Shown in pieces: positions 24,594-38,048 of a DNA stretch of 64,000 bases. The number at the start of each line of letters is the position of its first letter. Within the stretch, counting starts at the first letter, position 1. This DNA is from Nemopilema nomurai. Taxonomy: Eukaryota > Cnidaria > Scyphozoa > Rhizostomeae > Rhizostomatidae. The stretch is from positions 812,483-876,482 of the forward strand of contig ML133427.1 in NCBI GenBank assembly GCA_003864495.1. Direction: 5' to 3'. Both the position numbers and the translations under genes were made by a program. The notes under the pieces were generated by a model. The model did no database searches, had not been told where the DNA came from, and saw nothing but the letters and a program-made list of their open reading frames with translations.

Positions 24594-27500
24594 ATGGAGG
24601 ACGGGGTTGTCCACGATTATGCAGTGTACAGTCAACACATAACAAATCAATCGAGGTTATCAAATGGATTTGATGACGGCGAATGGTAAAAATTTCAGAG
24701 AATATTTTTAATTAGTTTCCCAGTTTTTTCTAATTTGCTCTTTCTCAGTTCATACTCGAAGCTGCTCTCTAGGTCTTTATCTCAAACTGCTGACAGGGTT
24801 ATTTTCACGAGCATACCTACCAGGAAATATTTTGCACCCAACTTTGATCGCATGACAAATTAGCATTTGACAATTGCAAGTCAATAGATCGATGATCAAT
24901 GGTTCTGTTTTCCGAGCAAGACTTGTAAAAGAGAACGAAAAACATTTCTTCTTTAGTCTTTTGTGTTTTCTTTTCATTTCTAAGAAGTGCCGTTGGGCCT
25001 AATTTTTGTCCAACATTTTTAATTACTATTTGCCGATGGTAGCAAAGTTGATCCTTGAACCTTAAGCCATGATCTAGTGCTCAACTTTTTCATAGGAAAA
25101 TTGAAATAAATGAAAAAGATACAGGCTCTCATAACGAAAAGAAGCCACACCCTTCTTGCCGGTATGTTCTTGAAATTTTTGTTTTGTATGTTTCCAATAA
25201 GATCAGATTTCGCTTTTCGACCCAAAGGAAAGGTCATGCAGAGTGAATCTGTCTTATCTTTTTCAGAATTATTTTTGACATAGAATAAATGCTGCATGCT
25301 AAACCATATTCCACTAATTTTCACTTTTGCAATTTTGACTTTGTATATGATTTTAAGAATGTCTGATATTTAGAATAAAAGTAATTAAAAGGTAAAGTGA
25401 AGTAAAAGTAAATATACTATATGTTGATCAGACAGTTTTCAGCACAGTTTTCAATGACACATCAATTAATCATTAATTGATCTTAGAGTTTTTCTGTTTT
25501 TGATAAGCCAAGATGCATAACTTTTCATTTGTTCACCAATGCATTTATCTTAGCCTTGGCAAGATTTATTTAGGTTTTCTTACATGAAATGCACCCTTAA
25601 ATGCACTGCCAGGTTGCTAACAACTGCCTCCAACATTGTGTTGAGGCAATCACAGAATCCCCTCAAAATTCCAGGCCTAGTTATATATATGCTAAAGTTT
25701 TTATACATCTAATAGTTCAATAGACATATAATAAATATTATAGAATTCTGTCAGATTTTTTTCGAATTAAATGTAAACAATAACATATTAGTTATAGTTA
25801 GAAGCTCGCATCTGAAGCAAATTTTCTTATTCTGTTTTTTTATTAGGCTGTCCCTGCTAAGTAGCAATATACAGGCAGATTTGGAGACTTCCCTGCGTTC
25901 CTTCTTAACAAAGTGGCTTGAAAAGATGCACCCCTTGGAAGGAAGTGGTAACATTATATCAATACCTGCGGGAAAAGTATATGATCAAAATGCAATGGTT
26001 TATTTCTTTTTGATGAATGAGGAGAACAGCCAGTCTCTATCTGATGATCAAAGTGAAGATAAAAGGTAAAAGTATTAAAAGAAAGCTTTCCAAAAAGCAT
26101 CAGAATGCGTTTCAAAATTCAACCTGCTGTAGTTATTTAAAACTTTTTAAGCGTTACAAAAGTCATCATCATATTAAGGAGCAGTCTAAGTAGTGAACAT
26201 GATACAAAGCTGTATAGCTTGCTAGTAATTTACTTTTCAGAGATTGTATGTAGAATTTGATGTTGACTGGAGAAAGCTGAAAACAGTTCATTGTTGCTTG
26301 ATGACTGTTGGAGTAGGTACTAATGCTATGATTGGGACTTTCAGTAAAAAGTCCAAAAGTTTGCAGCTGTTTTTAAGCACTAAGCATATTCATTGTTCTA
26401 CTAAGTCCATACTTATGATCTCACACCCATTCCCTATTTTTGAATATAAAACTTTTAATTTATTTAATCTATCAAGGTCTATTCAATTCAATCCATAAAT
26501 TTATTGAATTGCTGTTGTTTATTTTTCAGAAATAGTGAAGATCAGCAAAGGACATTTCTTGTTTGCTTCATTGCAGTTATTGAAACTGGTTTGGAATTGT
26601 ATCCTTTTTCGTGGATCATGAAAATGAATTTGAAGAATCATTTTATTTGAAATGAAATATTTCATTTATGGATAGACTTGAAGATTCAAGATATGCATTT
26701 TGGAACTGCTACCGTTTGGAACTTACTTCTTTAAGTTATTCTCTAAATCTTGAAAAAATTATTTTGCATCTTTAACTATATAATAAAAGATTTCAAAATG
26801 AGCTTGATACTTATTGTAAGCAACTGAGTCCATACATTCACAAGTATATGGTAGGTTCCATGCTTATAAAATTTATTTTTCAATTTTCCATGTCTTGACC
26901 TCTGAAATTCGGAATATTCATCTCAGACCACTATTATCATGGATTTATGATTGGATGTACAATGACATAATGCCATTTGGCAATGAATATTTGCTAACTG
27001 GAAAGCCAAATTCCTTTTAACTGATAATATATGGATGGTCCATAAAATAGGTTACAGGAACTATTTGGTGAAAAATCCTTTTATCACAGTAGAAATTGGT
27101 GTTAGTGGAAAGGCTCTCAATGAATTACTTTTCAATTCCAGTTTTGTTAATTCTAGGAGTCAGTTGATGTGAGTGAATACCTTAAAAGGCTTGAGGCTTG
27201 GTATGACTCAAATGTAAGTTTCAAAAGCTATGGACAATGATTGCCCTTGTTTTTTTCTTCTTTAAATGTTGTCATTTAGGATCAAATTTGATAGCTTAGT
27301 AGAGCCAACAAATAGATAGTAGGCTGCAATTGTAGATGGTAAAAAGTCAAATTTTGTTTGTTTATTAAAATGTTTCATTATAAATTTGGTCTTATTATTC
27401 ACATCCAACTATGCATGGGAGATGTTTCTGTATATTTTTAGGATTAAATGTATGCGTACATGAATTTTTCTTTTTGCAATCTTTTTGGCTGACATGTTAT

Positions 27501-30500
27501 CTTGTGAATAGTTTTGTTTAAGCTGTTGAAACTTTAAGCTAATCTTAACAAAGTCACTTGTTATAATCCCAAACCATAAAAGGAAGGCAAAGGGATATCT
27601 TGCATGTTTTGCTGATATTTTGTAGCCCATAAGTATTTAACTATTCTTTAAAAGCTTCCATTTTCTAATTTTTCAACAGATCTGTTACATACAAAGATGT
27701 TTGACTTATCTCAATGAACAATTACCTGCTGTCTTGTTTGCGGTTTGTCACTTTGTGGTTTATCATAACATAAATTTGCAAACAACAGCTTAAGACAAAA
27801 GTTTTCTTATTTTCTTCTTATTATTAAAGATTTTCTTATGCAGTATATTTCAAGTTAACTGTATTCAAAACAAGCCTAAAAATTTTACAGTTATTTAGAA
27901 TATTTGTACTGTTGACATGAATATGACCTCGATTAAATCAACTGCTAAGTTATTAAAAACCTCTTCTCTATTTCTTTTTACATTTCAGGTATTTGTTGGT
28001 GATGAAATTGCATTCAAAGACGTTCCAGACGATATCCAGCATGATCTTAACATGTATGTTGTTATGTCTGTTGTTAGGAATACGTTTGGGCTCTCTCAAT
28101 AATTGTATCTATTTAGAGGACTGATAAAGGCACTAATACCATGCACTTTGTTTTGGATCCTGACTTGCAGTTATTCAAATTAGAACAACCTTTCAACGAG
28201 CTGTAAAAAGCGTAGATATTTTGTTTGTTTGTTATTTTATTATCATCTCTATTATCATTATTATTGTTTGTTCTTTTATCAATATTTATAACTAATACTG
28301 TAGCACCCGAGACTTTAAGGCAGTCCTCTCCGCAGCTTGATAGGTAGGTTTGGGCGGAAGTTTTTAGGTAAACGGTTTTGCATGCTAAACAAGTCAAGTC
28401 AAGCTTCGCCGTACACGTGGCTCAGAATTCCCTCAGTTACATTTGCACGTTAAGTCTCCAAATGGAGAGTGTGAATTTTAAAAATGACTTTAACTTACCA
28501 TCAATGAGTTTCTGTAATGGTATCTTGCTCTTTAATAAACCCCAGTGTCGCAGTTGTATAACCCTGGATACAGCTTGTTAAAACATCTATATTCTTAAAG
28601 CGGTATGATTCAGCGTGCTAACACATGGTAACGCTTCATCTTGAACTTTTGCAACAATTGCTTTTAAACTTTGCAGATTTTTCTAGGTCGCTTTTGCTGC
28701 ATAGAATCGATATTGCATGGCTCACTTGCTGACGCCATCTAGCGCGCAACGTAGCCTGGGCATAGCGAAAATTGGCGGGAATCTTTGTCTACTGATTTAT
28801 GTAACTTTTAGGTGTGCTTGTAGAGAAATAACAGTTTTACGCGAATTTAAGAAATACAAGGCTAGACTCCCTGATGATACAGGAATTGGCGAAGTTTGAT
28901 TTATGGTTTTATAATGTCTTTTCCCCAGATTTTTATCTTGCTGCAGTTTATCAGAACTTTTGCAAGACCGGAGTCTAAATGAAGACACAGTATGAAATTT
29001 TGTTTTACTTTTCATTTTCATCCTTTTTATCTTGAAATCTAATAAACGGTATTATCTATTTTGAATAAGCATACCTGTAATATGCGATTATAAAGAAATT
29101 TCTTCGCGTTGCCTTCAGGCATGCTATTTGCTCACCTCTGCTGTTCTATGCTTTCCAACTTTGCAAGTGTAACCTAGATGCAATTCCAAGAATAACACAC
29201 AATGGTTATTAAAGTGTTGCTTGATGTAAACATCTTTCTTAGCCTTGACGTTTTCTATTTGATACCTCTGCCTTTGATATACTTCGGGAATGAAATGCCA
29301 ATGGCGTGGTGCTAGGATAATTTTCAGATTCTGTATGTGATTACATACGATCACAAGGGGACATTTACAGGGATTGGGCAATGCTTGCGTCTTTCTCATT
29401 CTGCTTTAGGTATCAGTCATTGAACAAGTCTCGGCTAAAATTAGAAAATTTGCGTAAGAGGTATATAAGTAATCGAATTTTTTACATTATTATGACGATT
29501 TTCAGTCTTTGTTTATACTTTGTCCCAGGAGCTGAGTGGATCACTTAAGAGCCAGAGCTCTTTCCCAAATCAAACCTCACTGGTGATCAAGCACACGGGA
29601 GATGCCCTCGAACTTTCCTCTCAAAGTAAGCAATTTTGTAAGCCGTGCAAAGGCGACTTCATTTTATGACAAATGCTGGCTTTTTGAATTGTAGCCCGGG
29701 GCCTTTTTGCGTGAATACTACAGTGCCTGGCCCAAGATTAACTATCAAATCTTTACTTCTTGCTGCTAACTATAAATAGCCAGGGTTGCACGAAATAAGA
29801 TGTGTGAAGCAGTATATTTTCCTTTTTTATCGTTGATCTTTCAAAGATCGATCGATGTAGATCTGTTCAATTTTGCCTTATTGATCGTATTTGAAGCTTA
29901 GATGTACTAATCTTACTGTTTGCAGGAACAAATCCATTTTGCCAAGACTGCGTGAAATCAATGAGACAACTGGGCCAGGGTAATCCCTTCAAACTGCGTC
30001 AGATTGTTGAGAATTACAAACTCAAGGTAAGCTGATTGACCTTTAAATATTCCGAATTTGCCATTTGATAAACTGTACGTATGAAAAAACTATTTTTTTC
30101 TCAATTTGATCGGTCATTATTTTTCTGTGTTGATTTTTCTGTGAGTTATACGTAAGCGCAATGCAATATTTGTTGCTAAGGCTAAAGCTCAGTACACTTG
30201 TCTCGTTTCCATTTTTCAACCTCCTTATTCTGATTTCCAATATTTACTGGTTTTATTTAAATTCATACGATTGTAAGCACCTTATTCAAAATTTTTTAGG
30301 TCTTTTGATTTTTGTTGAGTTTTGCTCCACTGGCCGCAAGACCGCAAATGAGTTTGTGTTTTTAGCTTAAAGTTTACCTTTTATCCTAAAAACTTCTCGT
30401 CTTTATTTTTTGAAAACTAAGTTTGCCATTGGTACCTTTGTGATCATGAGAAGCTTTGAAAGTTATCTGTTAGTAATTTTAAAGAAAATCCTTAACCAGC

Positions 30501-32239
30501 ACCCAGTAGCAGTATTTATTAAAAAATTTTGGCAGTTTTGTACTCTGTTGGTTTCTCATATTCGGGACCAAAAATTTCACTACAACTATCGCATATTTCT
30601 TGATTGATGCAAAGGCTAACGTAGAAAATTATACCCTCAAAATCCTTTTTTTTAAATCAAACAAACTAAGATTTTTAAGTTAATAAACTTTGAATGAATA
30701 GCTCACCATTCATGGTAAAATCCAGTTTGGCGATCTTTTCAGTTTCTTATATTTTCTTTAGCATTGTTTAGAAACTTTTAGCCAGCCTAGCATTAGTTTA
30801 TTTTCAAAAATTATTATTATTATTTCAAATAATATTATTTTTCATAAAAATGTGCATTGCCAACTTGAAAAGCTGGGTTCGATCTATCATTTTCTCGTAC
30901 AAATGCCCTTTGATTGTGCGAAGCATTTGTAACGGTTTAGGTTAGGTAGAGCTCAAGCCATGAAGAGACAATCGCACAGGTCGTTGAGAATATATGTTCC
31001 CGGCCCTTGACTGCTAAAGCTAAAACAACTAAGCAGCAATATGTTAAAGAGCGTGTCCGCCTTAAGTCATATGATACTAATCTTATCACTTATTTTGTAA
31101 ACAAAAGGCAAATCGTTCCTTTCACCACCAAGCTGGCTACTGGAACTTTCCGAAGCACATTCTAACTTCAACATCGATCGTTGCATCCTTCCTATCTCGT
31201 CCTTAAAGTATCTGGCTACAAAAAGTTAACAAATGAAGCCTGATTCTAAAACTTACGAAAGCTCCTCTTAAGCTTTTAATTAAGAGTTTAAAAGGTCGTT
31301 TCTCAATACATATGAGTGTGTTTTGGATATGTTTGGTATTACTAATAATACGATTTGTTTATTACCTGAAAAACTCAGTCTATTCATTTGATGTGTTTGA
31401 AATACTGTTTGCTATCTGTCAAAGTGTTCCATGCCATGTTGGCTGTAGACGCTACTGGTATATGTAGAATTTCTCTGCACTAGGCATGATAATGGCATTT
31501 GATGTGGAACTCGGATTAGTAATTTTGAATCGTCTTATTCTATATATACTATAAGTGTTATTAGAAGTATTCTAAAGAGTGTTTCTGCAACTGTTAGATC
31601 ATACAAGACATGAACACTTTCAAACGACTCACCAAGCAAGCTGAAACGGATTATTATGCATTGTATCGGTACGTCATATTAAACACTGCACAAGCTTCAT
31701 TCTTAACTACTGAAATTTTGGTTGTATTCTGATTAGGAACAATTTTTGGCTCTGCTGTCGATTTTTCTTAAGGAAATAGTTTCAAGAAACTTTTATTATC
31801 TAAGAAATCGTAAACTTGTGAAACAAATAGAGAGTAGTAACTATTTTAATTATAAATTGATCAACATACTTCTAATGAGTTGGCTTTTTTTAGGGAACAG
31901 TTGATGTACCAGTTGGGTGTTTGCATACTTGTGAAAGTAGTGGGCATGGAATTTGTAATTGGTGAACTATTGATGTACCTAAGTTACAATCTTGAGTCCT
32001 TTGCGTGTGACATTTTCTTACCTTGCAGGTCATTTGCATTTTTGCTGACATGCGATAATGGAGAAGTTTTGCTGCAAAGTGCCAAAGCTCAATTTGACGA
32101 GACAGACACTGCCAGCTCTAAAGATGTTCTAAATGTCATTCAAAAATTTGTTGACAGTAAACAGGGTTTTGACGGTATTTATAAGCAGGACAAGTCAAAG
32201 AATAAAAGTCAGCATCTTCTAAGACTACTTCATTCCTAA
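24594..32239 (+). CDS. C17orf75: C17orf75 / NJMU-R1 homolog, WDR11-complex trafficking factor
   Basis: Twelve exons: 24594-24685, 25847-26065, 26530-26598, 26790-26850, 27157-27213, 27680-27742, 27989-28053, 28929-28989, 29529-29625, 29926-30026, 31598-31668 and 32029-32239 (stop TAA). All phases are consistent, and the 1,167 coding bases give 388 residues against 396 in human. Family hallmarks are LRSFLTKWLE..EGSGNI in exon 2, GLELFQNELDTY across exons 3/4, NPFCQDC...GNPFKLRQIVENYKLK in exon 10 and QAETDYYALYR in exon 11. The start is the first ATG in frame, after CAAA. In mammals C17orf75 joins WDR11 and FAM91A1 in a complex that helps golgin/TBC1D23 capture AP-1 vesicles at the trans-Golgi. 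No domain with known catalysis is present. Intron 3 (26599-26789) looks U12-type. Identification is by remembered motif order, not a search. Confidence 0.9.
26599..26789 (+). other. Probable U12-type (minor spliceosome) intron
   Basis: The donor at 26599 reads GTATCCTTTTT, the U12 GTATCCTT consensus, instead of the usual GTAAGT. Near the 3' end, ATCTTTAACT (26769-26777 area) resembles the U12 branch site TTCCTTAAC. Its branch A is about 14 bases before the acceptor AG at 26788-26789, inside the 10-20 base U12 window. Using these sites restores the family reading GLELFQNELD in phase. Confidence 0.75.
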
Positions 32240-32599
32240 ATGTTAAGTCTTTAATTTCTGCTGCAGATTAATTATTTATTCTTCTAGTATTAAACATTAT
32301 TCACATTCAAACATTGGCATATTATGTGTTACATTGAATTTTGTAGACAGAATACCACTTTGTTTAGACATTATAATAATATCTGTTCTAAGTTAATGCA
32401 AGAGTAAAATAGTGTCAGCGTTGAGAAAAGGTATAGCACAATCATATAGAATCATTACTCAAAGTATTGAAAGACAAGATGTTAAATATTTATGAAGCTT
32501 TAAATCAGATTCACATTTATATCACTAAAATTAGTCATCTACTTTCATCTAACAAAATTTGATGTAGCCATGGTTCATCAGAGTTGTGCTTCTTTTACC
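32240..32599. other. Convergent 3' ends of C17orf75 and CCO1
   Basis: Only 360 bases separate the two stop codons. A plus-strand ATTAAA lies at 32289-32294. A minus-strand AATAAA (TTTATT on the given strand) lies at 32275-32280. If both are used, the two 3' UTRs overlap in antisense. Confidence 0.5.
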
Positions 32600-34727
32600 T
32601 CAAAAGAATTCACCATGAACTAGTGGGGTTAATTTGACCGGGACATAGGCTCTGGCAATCTCTGTCATGTCACGAGCATTCAGTACCAACAAAAAGGATT
32701 TTTGACCTCTAATACCAAGAACAGATGACAGCACTACACCTTCATCTTCACCAGTGCCGTTTGGATTTGGTACAAAAACTGGTTCTGATGGGTAACAATT
32801 TTCATCTTCCCATGATTTGACTTCTTTTGTCTTAACATTTACCTGCAATGGGATATACCATTAGACTCAAATAGCAGATGCCCCTGACATGAGACTTTGT
32901 GGAGTTTGTTGCTTATCATTTGAATGCTTTATCAAACTGTGCAACTAAATAGTTAGGCACTCCTGGAAATCTTGAATGATATATACACACCTAATCCACC
33001 ATGACACCTATCTCAAGAAAGTTTCCATGAGGTATAAAACAATGCTCCCAGTGATTAACCATTCAACAAACTAAAACATTCAGAGTTGTAGTCAATATAC
33101 CTTCAAGAAAGAATTATTTTAGAAATAAACAAGAAGCAGTTGTAGAAAAATCAATTAAATTGGAAATAGCACTTCAATGACCCTAAAATTTCCTTGTCTT
33201 CACTCTAGATTACCTTGTGCAAGATTCTGGGACTAGGCGCCTTGGGAGAGTTGCCCATTCCATATGCAAAACTGTAATCTTTTCCATTGTACAAGTCATA
33301 ATTGATCCTTGGCAGTTCAAATCCAACATGGAGAACTTCGTAGTCTTTCCCATCTGCATCTTTCTTTAGCTCCGATATTATTGGTTTCTCAGGATCCACC
33401 TTCTCTAAAGGAAGATGGTATCTTCGTAAAGCTGCAGGCTCAATTTTGAATTCCCTGTCTCCTCTCAAATTGGTCAAGTTTAATGCTGTCATGACTGATG
33501 CATCTGCATATCCACACATGTCAAAGACCACTTCTGTACTTGTTTCATATGCATTTACTTGATGAAAACACATGAATGGGTTTACAACAAAGACTGCAGC
33601 TGTTTTTCCAGACTTTCGTTCAATAAGGTGTAGGCGAGATTTTTCCTTTCCATTGAATTTGTAAAAGTCGACATAGGCCCAGTTCATTAGTCGCATGAGC
33701 AAAAGTCCAGCTGGATTTGCAAAGAAGACTGATGTTTCCATGAAAAGAAAGTAATTTTCAGTCATTCCAAAACTGTGATAGTATGTTGGGCCGTTATTGC
33801 AGTTGAATTTTGAAATCATTTCTAATGACATTTCTGTTCCATCTTCTTGGCTTTTATTGGCTGGAATTTTGTAAAGTTCAACTCTTCTCTTAACATATGA
33901 TGTGGAAAAATTGTAATATGTACCATCTTCATCATAATGAGGATGTGCTAGCCAAGATCGTGGGCCTGAAGATTAAAAGATTGTAAACTATTACTTAATT
34001 GCCTTGAAACCAACTGATGAAAGATGCAAAACCATAAATTAATGTCTCATCTAAAAATGCATGTGATAAAAATTCAATTGGTTTAAAAAGGGAAAAAACC
34101 AGTTTGTGGTGCATATGTTCCAATGTAGATCCAATGATTTGCACACTATGTACTATGTCTTTCAAGACCACTTAACACAAACCAAGATGACTAAATACAC
34201 AAAATTGAAACTTCAATACCTGAAATTTTCTTTCCAAGATCAAGAGGATCTAGTGTTTCAAGGGTGTCTTTGTCAAACTTCCACATTTTCACTGCTTCAG
34301 TTGAGGCAAAATGGCCTCCCTGTAGCTTCACTACATTGACATTGCAGTTGTCGGTCATTTCTGGCATTTGAAAGTAAGAGAAGAATCTGGAGAATATACT
34401 TTTGCAGGGGTCGGGTGGAGGTGTGGTGCCAAATTGAGCCATGACAATACGGTTGTTCTTTTCAGACTCTAAGTAAGATTTTGTTCGAAGAAAACGGCTT
34501 GAGAACTTAACACTGCCATCTTTAATGGCAAACCTGTGAAGAATTGCATCACCATCAAACCAATGATTATACTCTGTATCACCCCATTCAAATTTTCCAG
34601 GACCAACTCTTAGCAAGGCTCCCTCAACCCATTCAGGTATTTTCCCCTCAATTTCTGCATCTAAAAGTTCAGGGTGCTCTTCTGCTGTTTGGTAAATTTC
34701 ACCCCCAATTGGAGTCTTTGATGCCAT
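32600..34727 (-). CDS. CCO1: intact BCO2-like carotenoid cleavage oxygenase
   Basis: Three exons in transcript order: 34727-34220, 33965-33214 and 32842-32600. The 1,503 coding bases give 500 residues; RPE65 has 533 and BCO1 547. The four Fe(II)-binding histidines of the family are present: WLAHPHYDEDG and YYHSFGMTENY (exon 2), CFHQVNAYE (exon 2) and LVHGEFF at the C-terminus. The second-shell Glu appears in YPSEPVFVP. HWFDGDAILHRF and PDPCK are further signatures. The enzyme should cleave a carotenoid double bond with O2 in the cytosol or mitochondria; regiospecificity cannot be read off. HSFGMT, FHQVN and YPSEPVFVP are closer to BCO2 than to BCO1/RPE65 as I recall those sequences. It is the first of three tandem paralogs and the only one with an unbroken frame throughout. 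It lacks the intron that splits exon 2 in CCO2 and CCO3. Confidence 0.93.
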
Positions 34728-35720
34728 TCTTGCTGTTTGGTTATCTTGATGGGGACATGAAGAGTGGTCCTTTCTGATGTCGTCTGACCTTGAGTAAGGA
34801 AGAAAAACAACTTTTATGCAAAGCTAAAGCCAAAAATTTTATGCAAAAGCAGTTTGATTCCTTTAAAATTAAATGACATTGCTTGTTCAGGAATTGCTAA
34901 ATTTCCCCATATATCGTGAGGGCTTTTTACACGTGCCTTTTTAGGACTACTTACCGCTAAATTTCAGGCCTTCGTGTTTATCAATTGGCGTTATAAATAT
35001 GAGGTTTCTGTCGTCTTAGTAAGGGCTCCGACGCAGGTTGGAAAGTTAAGGGGCCAATGAAGATTTTAACAATCATAACAAAAGATAGTTAGAAAAGCTC
35101 TATTGTTTTACAAAAAAGTGCGGGGGCCACGCTAAAAGTCAGGGGGGAGGCAATTTTTATGACTTTATTTCATAACTGCATTTAATTAAGCCATTATATT
35201 GCGAATGGTTATACTGCGCAATAAACAGTCTTTTTTATGAAGAATTGATGTAAATAGGAATATTTAAAAACAAAATAATTCAATAAACATCTTACCTCTG
35301 AAAGTAACAATTCCTCGCACTCACCAAATTATTTACCTCTAAAATTGCTGATTTTTTTGGCCCCTTAGATGGTTGGCAGCTTCTCAAATATGCTAACTTT
35401 AAGTGACAACGGAGACGCAAAAATGGCCTATTTAGCATGTCACTTCACAGTTCAACAAGGTTCAGCTTATGTGATCTTGTCAATAGCTCTCGACTAGCAA
35501 CGACATTCGGAGACAATGGGGAGCAGAATGCTCGATCGAGCCACTCTCACAATTTCGGCACAACCAATGGGGCAAGGTGAGTGTGATGAATGACAAATTA
35601 AGAAACTCGACGTTCGCAATTGTTATTCAAACAGATTCATCCTTACCTTGCGTTGCGGAAGTCTTGTCCGAAGAAGGCCGTTTTGAAATCTGACACCGCT
35701 GTTACGAAACGCGTTTATTT
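34728..35720 (-). other. Putative CCO1 5' UTR with an intron
   Basis: Read on the minus strand, a good donor (CAAG|GTAAGG, exon end 35647) and a pyrimidine-rich acceptor (TTACTCAAG, exon start 34788) bound an intron of about 860 bases. The 60-base leader then runs into the ATG at 34727. The upstream limit near 35720 is a guess. Inside the intron, 35046-35371 has weakly inverted ends (AAGGGGCC/GGCCCCTT). Confidence 0.45.
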
Positions 35721-36207
35721 ATAGCTACGCGGAACCTCAATTTTGGACCCTATTTCCCCGGGAGCATTTGACGCTGTCTTTTTACAGTCAGGGGATTAGA
35801 AAAAAGGGCCATCAGTTGTCATTTCCCTTTCACCTGGGCGAGTTGGACGTGTTCGAAAAGGGGTAGGCTTTTCTTTTGTCTTTTTGACCAGGTGCTAAAA
35901 GCTTTTGTTTCAAATGTCTCCATTCTACGTCACAACATCTTGCTCGGAGTTTACCAGGTCACGCGTTGTATGGGGCCCGTTTAGTTCAAAAGTACATTGA
36001 ATAAATAAAATTAAAGTTAACTGCATTGATGCATCTTGAATTATTTTTCGTTGTACATGATATAAAATTAAAAATGGACGTTTTTCAATCAATTGGCGTA
36101 CGTGCTAAGAATTCATTATTTGATACTCATACAATAAATTACCGTGTAAGCTAAGAATTAATCATTAGACATAAGAATAATTAATTATTGTGCGAGCTAA
36201 AAATTAA

Positions 36208-37702
36208 TTATTGGGCAAATGCAGAATTATGAATATGTCCCCATACGTCCGTGGCATAATTTAGAATAGGAAGTATTGTACTGTCAAATAAAAATAGAAA
36301 CAGTCTTGGGTTGAAACCATCCCATTCGTTGCTTTTGGACAAGAGAGAAAAGAAAGATTTTTGAGCTTTTTGCTTAATTATATCAACATGAGCACTATAG
36401 GAACCATTAGATTTAAAAGTAACTCCAAGGTATTTGTACTCATTGCATTCTTTGATATCTTTATCACCAAATTTCCATATTTTGCACGCCTTAGATTTTT
36501 TCTTGTTTTTTTTACAACCATTATCTTGGTTTTGGAAGTATTTATCTCCATATTAATGGTCATGCAGAATTGGTTTAGCTCGTTCAACTGGGATTGCAGG
36601 TCATCAGCAGCATTTGCTAATAAAACTAAGTCATCAGCGTATAGGGTGCAGGTATTTCTATCACCTAATGAGACACCGGTAGACACATCATTAATCTTTG
36701 AGTCTGAGTCATTAAGGAACAAAGTGAACAGCAACGGACCCAACAAACAACCTTGCCTAACACCACGATGGCAGGAAAAGAGATTGGTTAGGCTTTCCTG
36801 ACCCCTTACACAGGACTTTACTTTTGCATACAGGAACTTAATGATACCTAACACTTTACCAGTAATACCATGAGACAACGATGTATCAATGAGATTTTGT
36901 AGTCAACGGAATCAAAAGCTTTCTGAAAAAGCCACAAAACATAAATAAAGAGTTTTATTACTAGAAAATGTATTCTCAACTATTGCATGAAACTCTTCCA
37001 CTGTCTGATTCAGGCGGTTTAGAAGAAGACCCAAGAAAAGCTTTTCAAAAATGCTAAGCAAGGTAACCCCTCTATAGTTGTCACGATATTTTTTGTCACC
37101 ATCTTTAAAAAGTAAAACAATGACACCTATAGACCATTCTTCTGGGAAGTCACCAGAATCTAGAATTTTATTAAAAATTTTAGCAAACAGAGTAAAATAA
37201 CGGTCGTTTAAATGTTTAAAAAGATCAGCATTCAACAAATCGATACCCGGTGCGTTGCCAGATTTGAGTTTTTCAACCATAATCTTTACTTCCAATAAAT
37301 CAATTTGACTATTTAGTTAAGACTAAGAAGTTTATTGAAAAAGGCAAAGATTTGCTCATTTGAAAAATCTATAGACGATTTGCTGGAAGATGACATTGAA
37401 AGATTTTTGCAAAACTGCTTTGGAAATTCATTTTTAAGCAGCCAAAGCTTAAAATTACGAATTACGAACGAAGAGAGACACCCGCCGGAAGACCTAACAT
37501 AGCGGGAAGTTCTACACCCCAACTGATGGAAGACAGAAAAGTTTCCGTTAAGGTGACGAAATTCGGGATCACCTTGATCGCGCCATGTTTCAGATAGAAA
37601 AACAATATCATTATTTTCTAGGGCTTGTGAAAGATAATTGCCAGGATCACCAAATGCCTCGACTACTTTTAACTTTTTTAAACGTCGATATTCCAAGCGC
37701 AA
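36208..37702 (-). mobile_element. Broken non-LTR retrotransposon (LINE), endonuclease and RT pieces
   Basis: In transcript order, 37702-37313 carries an AP-endonuclease-like piece (NDIVFLSETWRD), 37295-36912 the N-terminal reverse transcriptase (GNAPGIDLLNADL, ending in FSSNKTL), and 36878-36378 the catalytic RT core with YADDLVLLA. A further frame to the stop at 36208-36210 gives the thumb-like KYLGVTFKSNG and NYATDVWGHIH. The pieces lie in different frames, and most of the endonuclease-RT linker is missing, so the copy is dead. It resembles CR1/Jockey-type LINEs, but the clade is not certain. It is in the same orientation as the CCO genes. Confidence 0.85.
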
Positions 37703-38048
37703 AGCCTTAACGTGCTAGGAACAGAATGACTGGCCTTTTTTGGCATTGAATAAGGATTACGAAATGCACGATAGTTATTTGATTTTGTTTAAAAAAGGAA
37801 ATTAGAAAAAACGATGATGAGTTTATTACCAGTCAACTAAATGCCTGTTTGTTAATCCAATTAAGGCGCCTTTCATCGATGATCAAGTGGGTACTTCATT
37901 TTCGCGTCATCGCCTTTTTTCATAGGGCGTGAGCTGTTTGTTTGTTTTCAATAGGATAGGTAATGTTTGTTGCCTCGCTTTTATCCCTTATCAGCCCGAT
38001 TTTTTAAAAACATTTTTAAACGCTTTAACAAAATTAAAAATTCAAGTC

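Noticed and set aside
29410..29460. Extra exon in the C17orf75 homolog after exon 8
   Set aside because: The phase does not fit, and joining exon 8 directly to 29529 already gives the expected family length.
35046..35371. Possible TIR element with AAGGGGCC/GGCCCCTT ends in the CCO1 5' intron
   Set aside because: The matching ends are only about 8-9 bases long, with no target duplication and no second copy in the window.
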